Source of the DNA: Cyanobacteria bacterium M_DeepCast_200m_mx_001
GTDB lineage: Bacteria > Cyanobacteriota > Cyanobacteriia > PCC-6307 > Cyanobiaceae
Assembly: GCA_016882415.1 (NCBI GenBank)
Contig: VGQL01000004.1
Location: forward strand, 1 to 44,632
Length of the DNA: 44,632 bases
Reading direction: 5' to 3'
Position 1 is the first letter of the stretch. Each line of letters opens with the position of its first letter. Under the pieces are notes generated by a model, which worked only from the letters and a program-made list of their open reading frames with translations, had not been told where the DNA came from and did not search any database. Below are positions 20,524 through 28,041 of the stretch, one piece after another. Position numbers and translations under genes: made by a program.

Positions 20524-21471
20524 TTACTGGCGGGCCTTCAGCACCTGGTTGAAGCCGCTGGCGGTGATCAGGGGCGGTTGGGTGGCGGTGTCCACCACGA
20601 AGGAGCGCGATTCGCTCTGGCTGCTGCCGTCGGGGTACACAAACGTCACCACCCCCTCCAGGGACACCAGGGCGCCGCTGCGGCCGATCTCGCGCAGGTC
20701 GGACACCCCCACCCGCTGGAACTGGCTGAAGAAGGCCAGGTCGAACTGGTCCGCGGCCCCGGCGCCGATCCGTTGGCGCGCCGCCTCGCCGTTGCCGTTG
20801 GAGAGGTCGCTGTAGAGCTGCTGCACGGTGGCGATGGCGTTGTCCAGGGCCGCCTGCTGCAGATCGGGGGCCGGGGGGATGGGGCCTGGGGTGGCGCCCT
20901 CCGTGCTCGGGGCGGTGCCGACGGCTTGTTCCGTGGTGGGTTGGGGCAGCAGAGGTAGCGCCTGACGGTTGAACAGCAGCCAACCCACCACCCCGGCCAG
21001 CCCCACCGCCAGCACGCCGGCCAGGAACCCCAGGGCCGCCACCAGCCCCTGCCCCGAGCCGGGCACCGCTGGAGCAGGCGCCGGCGGGGGTTCGCTCACC
21101 GGGGGGGCGGGTTCCGGGGCCGCCGCAGGGGCCCCAGCGTCCGCGGCCGGAGCCGACTCCGGCAGGGCCAGCAGGCCCCGCAGCACCGCCTCCATGCGGG
21201 TGCAGATGGCCGGCGTGAACACGCTGCTGAGTTCCTGCTGCAGGCGCAGCAGCAGGCGGCCATCGGCCGGCAGGGGTGGTTGCTGGCTGAGGGCGTTGGC
21301 GCAGGCCGGGGTCATCACCAGGTATTTCAGGGCCGGCAGCAGGGCCCCCTGGCTGTCGCCGCAGTAGTCGCCCACCAGGGCCTGCAGGCGCCGGCCATCA
21401 CAGCTGAGGCCGCGCTCCAGATCAGCGAGAACCTGGCGCCGCAGGGCGGTCCCCAGCTGGTGGTCGTTCAT
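20524..21471 (-). CDS. Single-pass membrane protein of unknown function, last gene of kinase/FHA/vWA/PP2C operon
   Basis: A 315-residue product. Residues about 5-102 form a Leu-rich helical domain (LGTALRRQVLADLERGL ... LQQELSSVFTPAICTRM). An Ala/Pro-rich linker follows (about 103-140), then one membrane helix (about 143-167, VAALGFLAGVLAVGLAGVVG), another Pro/Thr linker, and a C-terminal alpha/beta domain ending ITASGFNQVLKARQ. That last domain has the look of an NTF2-like or ARC6/IMS-type fold, which is inference. The N-terminal domain resembles that of the rhomboid-like protein at 28016-29086. ATG 21471 lies 50 bases inside the PP2C gene; an in-frame alternative start at 21513 exists. No enzyme motif is seen. 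Confidence 0.8.
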   Translation of the reverse strand: MNDHQLGTALRRQVLADLERGLSCDGRRLQALVGDYCGDSQGALLPALKYLVMTPACANALSQQPPLPADGRLLLRLQQELSSVFTPAICTRMEAVLRGLLALPESAPAADAGAPAAAPEPAPPVSEPPPAPAPAVPGSGQGLVAALGFLAGVLAVGLAGVVGWLLFNRQALPLLPQPTTEQAVGTAPSTEGATPGPIPPAPDLQQAALDNAIATVQQLYSDLSNGNGEAARQRIGAGAADQFDLAFFSQFQRVGVSDLREIGRSGALVSLEGVVTFVYPDGSSQSESRSFVVDTATQPPLITASGFNQVLKARQ

Positions 21472-22648
21472 TGGAGCGCTGCGCAGCCGCAGGCATCTTG
21501 CCGCCTGCGTCACGCCACAGGGCCATGAGCTGCTGCTCCAGGGCCGGGCAGGGGTTCAGGCTGCCCCGCTGGCTGCGGGCCAGCAGGGCACCGAGGGGGT
21601 CGTTCTGGGGGGCGGCCAGCAGCTGTGCCGCCAGGCTGGGATCGCGGCGCAGCTGCTGCAGCTGGGCGCGGCGGGGGGTGAGGTTGGCGCGGATGCGGCT
21701 GGGGTCGGCGCAGAGGGCCCGTTGCTGCACCAGCACCGGATCGGCAGGCGGCGCCGTGGGCCGCCGCACCAGGCCCACCACTGCCAGGGTGGTTGCCCCG
21801 GCCAGCAGCAGTGCGGCCGCCAGCGGCCATCGCCGCGACGGGGGCCGCTGCCGCAGGGCCATCGCCAGCGACACATCGTCGCCGCTGCCCTGGCGGGTGA
21901 TCTGCGCCAGCCCCTCCTCCAGTTCCTGGGGGCTCCGCAGGGCGATCACCTGGCCGCAGAGGGCCAGAAAGTCGGCATCGCTGGCGCAGGATTTGCGCAC
22001 CCCATCGGTGCTGAGCACCAGGGCCCGCAGCTGCGGCTGCGCGGCCAGGGGGTGGAGCTGGGCCCGCGGGCCCCACAGGGCCGGCCCCTCCGGTAGGCAG
22101 AGGCTGGCGGTGGCCTCCCCGCTGGCCTGGGGACCGAGGCTCGGTTCTTCGCTCACCAGGCTGGCGCTGCCCTTCTCGGTGACGGCCACCAGGTCCCAGT
22201 CCCCCAGGCCGGTGCAGCCCCACCACCGGGGCGCCAGCAGCACCAGCCCCAGGGTGCAGCCGTAGGTCACCGGCTCCAGGGGCCCCGGCGGGTTGGGCTT
22301 GCGCTGCTTCCAGTCGGCGGCGATGGCCTCCCGCCAGCGGCGCTGCACGGCGGCGGCGAGCCCGCTGGCCAGCCAGGTCTCCCAGGCGGTGGTGTCCTCC
22401 AGGGGGGTCACCGCCAGGACCTCCGCCACGGCCCGCTCCGCCTCCCGGCAGGCCAGGGCACTGCCCCGATCGCTCAGCCAGGAGCGGCTGGAGCCGTGGC
22501 CATCGGCCACCGCCAGCAGTTGCAGGGTCTGCCCGCCCTGGCCCGTGAGCTGGGCGGTGAGGCTGGCGTCCTGGCAGGGTTTGCCCTGGCGGCGGTGGGC
22601 GGCGCCGATCACGCTGCAGGCCCGCGGCGCCAGCCAGGCGGAGCTCAC
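21422..22648 (-). CDS. PP2C-family protein phosphatase with C-terminal membrane helix
   Basis: The 408-residue product carries the metal-dependent Ser/Thr phosphatase motifs in order: KPCQDASL (about 24-30), AVADGHGSS (about 47-54), LVLSTDGVRKS (about 210-220) and QGSGDDVSLAM (about 253-263). A membrane helix follows (about 274-294, WPLAAALLLAGATTLAVVGL) and then a roughly 110-residue helical tail, which would lie on the other side of the membrane. The GTG start at 22648 overlaps the vWA gene stop (GTGA), so the longer ORF beginning at 22792 is a shadow. It would reverse phosphorylation by the kinase encoded two genes upstream (inference from operon). Confidence 0.92.
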   Translation of the reverse strand: MSSAWLAPRACSVIGAAHRRQGKPCQDASLTAQLTGQGGQTLQLLAVADGHGSSRSWLSDRGSALACREAERAVAEVLAVTPLEDTTAWETWLASGLAAAVQRRWREAIAADWKQRKPNPPGPLEPVTYGCTLGLVLLAPRWWGCTGLGDWDLVAVTEKGSASLVSEEPSLGPQASGEATASLCLPEGPALWGPRAQLHPLAAQPQLRALVLSTDGVRKSCASDADFLALCGQVIALRSPQELEEGLAQITRQGSGDDVSLAMALRQRPPSRRWPLAAALLLAGATTLAVVGLVRRPTAPPADPVLVQQRALCADPSRIRANLTPRRAQLQQLRRDPSLAAQLLAAPQNDPLGALLARSQRGSLNPCPALEQQLMALWRDAGGKMPAAAQRSNERPPAGDRPAAPGSR

Positions 22649-23376
22649 CACACCAGGGGCCCGACGTCGTCGGTGGGGTCCAGCAGGGTGGGCGGCAGAT
22701 CCGGCAGGGGGATGTTGACGTTGCTGTCGCCCTGCTCCTGCACCCGGCTGGCGGGCATCGAGGCGGCCCCCACCACGGCGGTGGAAGCCCACTGGATGTA
22801 GCGCGCCAGGCTGGTGGCATTGCTGGCCTGCAGCGGCCGCCGCGGCGAGCGACCACCGCCGGGGGGCTCCGGCCCGATGAACTGCTGCAGCACCTCCAGG
22901 TCGGCGTCGTGCCCCAGGGCGATGGCCAGGCGCACCGCTTTCTGTGCCCAGGGCTGCCGCATCAGCGTGGCCAGGCCGGTTTCGAAGTCATCGGTGGGCT
23001 GGCCATCGGAGATCAGCACCAGCACCGGCGGCAGGGCCCGCTCCTCCATGGGGGGCGACTGCAACACCCCCGCCAGCCGCTCCAGGGCCTCGCCCATGGC
23101 GGTGATGCCGCCGGCCTCCAGGTCGCGCCATTGCAGCTGCTGCACCGGCGTGGGTTCCTGCACATGCCAGTCGGCCCGATCGGCGAAGCGCAGGGCGCGC
23201 ACCAGCACCCGCGCCTCCGGGTTCTCCCGGGCCACCTCCGCCATGCCCGGCAGCGACTGGCGGATGGCCTGATTCAGGGCCTGCATCTTGCCCTGGGCGG
23301 CCATGGAGCCGGAGCAGTCGCAGAGGTAGATGAAATGCAGCGGTCGGTTGCTGAGCCGAACGTTGGGGAAGGGCAT
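22645..23376 (-). CDS. TerY-like von Willebrand factor A domain protein
   Basis: The 243-residue protein is essentially a single vWA domain. The MIDAS metal site is complete: D-x-S-x-S as CDCSGSM (about 19-25), the conserved threonine in GGITAMGEAL and the aspartate in LISDGQPTDD. The N-terminus PFPNVRLSNRPLHFIYL resembles TerY. About 60 extra residues follow the fold. There is no signal peptide or membrane helix. It sits between the kinase (18-base gap) and the phosphatase (GTGA overlap), the classic TerY-P triad composition described for Ter-related stress systems. Confidence 0.92.
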   Translation of the reverse strand: MPFPNVRLSNRPLHFIYLCDCSGSMAAQGKMQALNQAIRQSLPGMAEVARENPEARVLVRALRFADRADWHVQEPTPVQQLQWRDLEAGGITAMGEALERLAGVLQSPPMEERALPPVLVLISDGQPTDDFETGLATLMRQPWAQKAVRLAIALGHDADLEVLQQFIGPEPPGGGRSPRRPLQASNATSLARYIQWASTAVVGAASMPASRVQEQGDSNVNIPLPDLPPTLLDPTDDVGPLVW

Positions 23377-23394
23377 GGCGGAGGGGCCTCCGGG

Positions 23395-24729
23395 TCAGGG
23401 GCGCAGCACGGTGATCGGCCCGGCGCCGCTGTGGAGCTGCTGCAGGGCCGCGAGGTTACAGGTTTTGCCCGGGTCCAGAGCGATCGTCTGGCCGTTGGTG
23501 AGCTGCCCTTGCCAGGGCTCGGCGCTGAGGTTCTGCAACCCCAGCACCCCTGGATTGTCCGGGTGGCTGACGAGCCGCGCCAGGGGGTGCTCCAGGGCCA
23601 GCGGTGCCAGGGCATCCCAGTGGTGGGGCAGCAGTTCGTTGCCAGCCGCGGCGCTGATGCGGCCTTGGGGCAGCTGCAGCTGCAGGGGCCGCGGCAGGGG
23701 GGCGCCGCAGTGCCAGCAGGGGCCCGGGGCGGCGGGGTCGGGGAAGGTTTCCTGGCCGCACTGGGGGCAGATCTGGCGTTGGTCGAGGCAGCGGCTGAGG
23801 GCCTGGGTCCACTGGCCGGTGAGGGGCCGTTGCTGGGGCTGGTGCAGCCCCGGCCCGAAGCACTGCTCAAACAGCTGCTGCAGGGGCCGCGGGTAGATGG
23901 GCCAGGTCACCAGGGCGGCGGCGTGCTCCGTGGGGTCCGGCCGGTTGCCGGCATCGGTGGGATCGAAGATGAACAGGGCCTCTTCCCCATAGAGGCGTCG
24001 GCGGGCCGGCTCATCCAGGCAGCGGATCGCCAGCTCCCGCCGGCCGCGGAAGGGGTCGTGGCGCGTCAGCAGCCGGAAGATCAGCACCGCCAGGGAGAAC
24101 AGATCGCTGCTGGCGGAGGGCTTGGCCTGCCCCAGCAGCACCTCCGGCGCCATGAAGCCCGGGGTGCCCAGCACGGAGCCGCCCCCCTGGCCGTCGATGT
24201 CGACGTTGTCGTTGTCGCAGATCAGCACCCGGCCGCTGCCGGGCTCCAGGAAGAGGTTCCCGAGGGAGATGTCCTTGTAACAGAGCCCCTTGAGGTGCAG
24301 CTGGTGGAAGCCATCCGCCAGGCGGAAGCTGGCCCGCAGCACGTTCTGCAGGCTGATCTCCAGTTCGCCGCCGGCGTGGCGGTGGGCCCCCACATAGCCA
24401 GGGGGGCGCAGGGCCATCAGGTAGCCGAAGCCCGCCCTGGGATGGCGGATCAGCGGCCGGCTCTCCGCCGTGGGCTCCAGCAGCGCCAGGGGCCAGAGGA
24501 AGTCGGCGCTGGGGGCCCCCAGGGCGATGCTCTGGCGCAGCCGCCGCGGCAGCTGCGGATCGCGCTCCAGGCAGGCCGGCAGGTACCACTTCAGGGCCAG
24601 GGGTTCGCCGCCGCAGTCCACCGCATACACCTCCCCCTGGGTGCCGCCCCCCAGGGCCCGGTGGATCCGCAGCGGTTGATCCAGCCCTGTGAACCGCAGG
24701 CTGGCGCCCTCCGGCAGCAGGCCGCTCAT
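23395..24729 (-). CDS. Atypical Ser/Thr protein kinase with C-terminal zinc ribbon
   Basis: A 444-residue protein. The kinase domain spans about 20-310: Gly-rich loop GGGTQGEVYAV (27-37), ATP lysine Lys47 in LALKWYL, catalytic loop YKDISLGNLF (151-160; Lys replaces the usual HRD arginine, Asp153 and Asn158 kept), metal loop DNDN in place of DFG (172-175) and activation segment GTPGFMAPEVL. A four-cysteine zinc ribbon follows (CPQC at 321-324, CWHC at 338-341) and then about 100 residues of unknown fold. ATG 24729 overlaps the FHA gene stop (ATGA); the extension to 24963 is a shadow. Catalytic residues suggest it is active. Confidence 0.9.
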   Translation of the reverse strand: MSGLLPEGASLRFTGLDQPLRIHRALGGGTQGEVYAVDCGGEPLALKWYLPACLERDPQLPRRLRQSIALGAPSADFLWPLALLEPTAESRPLIRHPRAGFGYLMALRPPGYVGAHRHAGGELEISLQNVLRASFRLADGFHQLHLKGLCYKDISLGNLFLEPGSGRVLICDNDNVDIDGQGGGSVLGTPGFMAPEVLLGQAKPSASSDLFSLAVLIFRLLTRHDPFRGRRELAIRCLDEPARRRLYGEEALFIFDPTDAGNRPDPTEHAAALVTWPIYPRPLQQLFEQCFGPGLHQPQQRPLTGQWTQALSRCLDQRQICPQCGQETFPDPAAPGPCWHCGAPLPRPLQLQLPQGRISAAAGNELLPHHWDALAPLALEHPLARLVSHPDNPGVLGLQNLSAEPWQGQLTNGQTIALDPGKTCNLAALQQLHSGAGPITVLRP

Positions 24730-25436
24730 GGGGCGTCGGCCCCCTGGCCAATGGCCTTGCGGATGCCGTTGCGGTGGGCCAGGGCCGTGCGGCGGTTGGC
24801 GAAGCTGTGGCGCAGGGCGCGGCCGTCCCGCAGCACCAGCACCAGGCGGTGCTGCTTGCGGGAACCCAGCAGGATCCAGCCCGCCAGGGCCGCCAGCTGC
24901 AGGGGCCAGAACAGCAGCGGGAAGGGCAGCAGCAGCAGCCCTCCGAGGCAGAGCAGCAGCCACCAGCTGAAGATGTGGGGGTGCTGGGGCAGGCTCTGCA
25001 CCGCCGCCGAGCGGATCGTGGCCACCGCCACGCTCTGGCCGTCCACCTCCACGCTGGTGGGTGCCCGTGCGGGGGTGGGGATGGGTGCCGCCGGCTGGGG
25101 TGCTGCCGCAGGCGGGCTGGCCGCGGCCAGCAGTTCAAACCGCAGCACGGGCCCCCCGGGCCCCAGCTGGATTTCATCGCCGTCCTCCAGGCGGCGGCAA
25201 TGCTGCAGCCGTTGCCCCTCCAGGAAGGTGCCGTCGCGGCTCTGCCAGTCGCACACCAGCCAGCCCTGGCTGCGGGAGAAGCGCACCACGGCGTGGTGGT
25301 CGGACACCGGGCCATGGCTGGCCAGGCGCAGGCGGTTGCCGCTGGCCCGGCCGATGGTGAGCGGTTGGGCCGGATCGAGTGGCGCCGCTTTGCTGGGGTC
25401 GCTGGCCAGCACCAGCCGGGCGGCGGGGGCGCTCAT
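24726..25436 (-). CDS. FHA-domain membrane protein
   Basis: The 236-residue protein has an N-terminal forkhead-associated domain (about 8-100) that would bind phosphothreonine: TIGRASGNRLRL, the loop PVSDHHAVVRF and SRDGTFLEG (Asp replaces the common Asn before GT). A Pro/Ala linker leads to two closely spaced membrane segments (about 155-190, WWLLLCLGGLLLLPFPLLFW and AALAGWILLG), ending in a basic tail. It is thus likely a membrane-anchored phosphopeptide reader. Start ATG 25436 overlaps the preceding gene's stop and the stop overlaps the kinase start (both ATGA), giving a tightly coupled unit. Confidence 0.9.
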   Translation of the reverse strand: MSAPAARLVLASDPSKAAPLDPAQPLTIGRASGNRLRLASHGPVSDHHAVVRFSRSQGWLVCDWQSRDGTFLEGQRLQHCRRLEDGDEIQLGPGGPVLRFELLAAASPPAAAPQPAAPIPTPARAPTSVEVDGQSVAVATIRSAAVQSLPQHPHIFSWWLLLCLGGLLLLPFPLLFWPLQLAALAGWILLGSRKQHRLVLVLRDGRALRHSFANRRTALAHRNGIRKAIGQGADAP

Positions 25437-25708
25437 GGGGCCCCGCGGCGGCGGCGCCACCACAGCCGCCAGTCGTCGCGCAGGTCGTTCCACCAGCCGC
25501 CATCACCCTGGCGGTCGGGCACCACCCGGCCCGGGAACAGCAGCGCCTTGCTGGCCAGGGCCAGGGCGATCAGCACCATCACCAGCAGCACCCAGCCGGG
25601 GATGGCCCCCACCCAGTTGGCGGCAAAGAAGGCCCGCAGGGCGTAGAGGCCGATGGTGAGGGCCAGCCACAGCCGAAAGGGTTCCCAGGGGTCCCGCTGG
25701 CGCTGCAC
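25433..25708 (-). CDS. Small two-helix membrane protein, first gene of the FHA/kinase operon
   Basis: A 91-residue product with two hydrophobic segments (LWLALTIGLYALRAFFAA and IPGWVLLVMVLIALALASKAL) and a highly basic Trp-rich tail (WWNDLRDDWRLWWRRRRG). The tail probably sits on the cytoplasmic side (positive-inside rule). No family recognised. Its stop overlaps the FHA gene start by four bases. The 5' end faces the divergent FHA-PBP gene with about 107 bases between, which must hold both promoters. Confidence 0.78.
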   Translation of the reverse strand: MQRQRDPWEPFRLWLALTIGLYALRAFFAANWVGAIPGWVLLVMVLIALALASKALLFPGRVVPDRQGDGGWWNDLRDDWRLWWRRRRGAP

Positions 25709-25815
25709 TGCTTGGCCGCAAGAAGGCTGGCCGTAGCCTATGGCCGGGCCGCAGCACCCGCCTGAGCATCCCCCCGCGCTTCGATCCGCTCCTGGCCCGC
25801 CTGGCGCCCCCGGCG

Positions 25816-28041
25816 ATGCGCCAGGCCTGGCTGGAACTGGCCCGGGCCGCCCTTCAGGGCCCCTGGCCCCAGCGCCCGGCCGCCATGCGTGCCGCCTGGG
25901 GGCCCCTGAGCCAGCGCCAGGCCGTGGTGGAGCTGTGGGCCGGCGACCAACGGATCGCCAGCCTGCCGATCCACGACCAACGGGTGCGCCTCGGCAGGGA
26001 TCCCGGCTGTGAGCTGCACCTGGAGGATCCCGGGCTGAGCCGGGTGCACGCCATCCTCGAGCGCCAGCGCCCCAGCGATCGCGACATCACCCTGGAGGAC
26101 TTCAACTCCGCCAACGGCCTGTTCCACCGCGACCGGCGCATCCGTGCCATCCAGCTGCGCCATGGCGATGTGGTGCGGCTGGGTTCACCGCTGAAGGGCC
26201 AGGCGCCGGAGCTCCGCTACCACCAACCCCGCAGCCCCCTGGAGCAGGCGGTGCTCCGCCTCGGCGTGGCGGCCCTGGCGGGCTCGGCCCTGCTGGTGAG
26301 CGGCATGTTGGTGGCGGCCAGCATCGGCGGTGGATCCCGCATCCGTTCGATGTCCGGGCCCGTCAAGATCTTTGCCGCCAGCGGCCAGCAGATCGATGCC
26401 CAGCAGGGTTCGGCCACGGCCCTCCCCTCCCTGGGGGCCTACCCCCTGCACCTGCGCCGGGCCCTGATGGCCTCGGAGGAGGCCCGCTTTGGCTGGAATA
26501 GCGGCATTGATCTGTTCGGCACCCTGCGCTCCGCGCTGCTGGGCACCGGCGGCGGCAGCGGCCTCACCCAGCAGGTGGCCCGCATGGTCTACCCCGAGGT
26601 GGGGCGTGATCTGAGCCTCACCCGCAAGCTGCGGGAGCTGTGGGTGGCCCTGCAGCTGGAGGTGGGCTTCAGCAAAAATCAAATCCTCAAGCTGTATCTG
26701 GATCGGGCCTACCTGGGCTTGGGCACCGAAGGCTTCGAGCAGGCGGCCCAGTTGTATTTCCGCAAGTCGGCCACGGATCTCGACGTGGCCCAGTCGGCCT
26801 TCCTGGTGGGTCTGCTGCCGAGCCCGAACGGCTACAGCCCCTGCAATCCCGATGACCCGGGGGCGGGCCTGGAGCGCCGCAACCTGGTGCTGCAGCTGAT
26901 GCATGAGCAGGGTTGGCTCAGCGACCAGGGGCTGATTGATGCCCAGCGGCGCCCCCTCAACATCGACCCCTCCGCCTGCCGGGAGTCGAGCTACAGCAGC
27001 TACCCCTTCTTCAGCGATTACGTGATCGGTGAGCTGGAGGGCACCCGTTTCGGCCTCGACCTCAGCGGCCCCGATGCCGGCGGTAACTACGCGGTGATCA
27101 GCACCATCCAGCCGGCCCTGCAGCAGCTGGCCCAGGAGCAGCTGAAGCGCTTCCTGGAGGGGCCGGCCGCCGCCGCGGGCCTCACCCAGGGGGCCCTGAT
27201 CACGGTGAACACCGAAACCGGCGCGATCCTGGCCTATGTGGGGGGCGGCGACTACGGCCGCTCCAGCTTTGATCGGGTGCAGGCTCTGCGGCAACCGGGC
27301 TCCACCTTCAAGCTGTTCCCCTACCTGGCGGCCCTGGCGGCGGGGGTGTCACCCCGTGAGTCCATCTCCTGCGCGCCCCTGAGCTACGTGGCGGGTTGCC
27401 GTGGCGGTGGCGGCAGCACCAGCGTGGCCCAGGGGCTGGCGGCGTCGGAAAACGTGGTGGCCCTGCGGCTGGCGGAGCGGGCCGGCCTGACCCAGGTGGT
27501 GAAGCTGGCGCGGCGGCTGGGGATCACCACCCCGCTGGAGCCCGATCTCAACACCATGCTCGGGGGCCGCGAAACCTATCTCTACGAGCTGGCGCGGGCC
27601 TACGCGGTGGTGGCCAATGGGGGGCGCTCCGTGCCGATGCACGGGGTGAGCCGCATCTACGACCTGGGCATCTGCCAATCGGTGAAGAGCCTCGAGCGCT
27701 GCCCCTCGCGTGGGATCACGATCCCCATCGGTGAACGCAGCCGCCAGCTGATCCCCGCCGACGTGGCCGCCGGCATGGATGCGCTGCTGGCCGGGGTGGT
27801 GCAGGGGGGCACGGGCCGGGCCGCGGCGGTGGTGCCCGATGCCCGCGGCAAAACCGGCACCACCAACGACGGCGTTGATGTGTTGTTCATTGGCTACTCC
27901 CCGTCCATGAAGCTGCTCACCGCCATCTGGATGGGCAACGACGACAACCGTCCGGCCGCCGCCGCCAGCGGCGCCCTGGTGGCGGAGCTGTGGGGGCGGT
28001 ACATGCAGCGGGTGGCTAACGCAGCGCCCCCAGCCAGCTGA
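25816..28041 (+). CDS. Bifunctional class A penicillin-binding protein with N-terminal FHA domain
   Basis: A 741-residue protein. A cytoplasmic FHA domain (about 38-125) has VRLGRDPGCELHL, GLSRVHAILE and DFNSANGLF, all core pThr-binding features. One membrane helix follows (about 146-170). The glycosyltransferase-51 domain contains the catalytic glutamate in MASEEARFGW and GSGLTQQVAR, KLRELWVALQLE and LYLDRAYLG. The transpeptidase domain has the nucleophile motif STFK (496-499), SEN (544-546) and KTGTT (679-683). The enzyme polymerises and cross-links peptidoglycan. ATG 25816 is the first usual start; the frame continues upstream with protein-like sequence (RLSIPPRFDPLLARLA), so an earlier non-ATG start is possible. 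The FHA domain and divergent kinase/phosphatase operon suggest control by phosphorylation. Confidence 0.94.
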   Translation: MRQAWLELARAALQGPWPQRPAAMRAAWGPLSQRQAVVELWAGDQRIASLPIHDQRVRLGRDPGCELHLEDPGLSRVHAILERQRPSDRDITLEDFNSANGLFHRDRRIRAIQLRHGDVVRLGSPLKGQAPELRYHQPRSPLEQAVLRLGVAALAGSALLVSGMLVAASIGGGSRIRSMSGPVKIFAASGQQIDAQQGSATALPSLGAYPLHLRRALMASEEARFGWNSGIDLFGTLRSALLGTGGGSGLTQQVARMVYPEVGRDLSLTRKLRELWVALQLEVGFSKNQILKLYLDRAYLGLGTEGFEQAAQLYFRKSATDLDVAQSAFLVGLLPSPNGYSPCNPDDPGAGLERRNLVLQLMHEQGWLSDQGLIDAQRRPLNIDPSACRESSYSSYPFFSDYVIGELEGTRFGLDLSGPDAGGNYAVISTIQPALQQLAQEQLKRFLEGPAAAAGLTQGALITVNTETGAILAYVGGGDYGRSSFDRVQALRQPGSTFKLFPYLAALAAGVSPRESISCAPLSYVAGCRGGGGSTSVAQGLAASENVVALRLAERAGLTQVVKLARRLGITTPLEPDLNTMLGGRETYLYELARAYAVVANGGRSVPMHGVSRIYDLGICQSVKSLERCPSRGITIPIGERSRQLIPADVAAGMDALLAGVVQGGTGRAAAVVPDARGKTGTTNDGVDVLFIGYSPSMKLLTAIWMGNDDNRPAAAASGALVAELWGRYMQRVANAAPPAS

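Noticed and set aside
22909-25659. 916-aa plus-strand ORF, the longest in the track
   Set aside because: It is antisense to the vWA, kinase and FHA genes, which have clear motifs and overlapping start/stop coupling; the 916-aa translation has no domain pattern.
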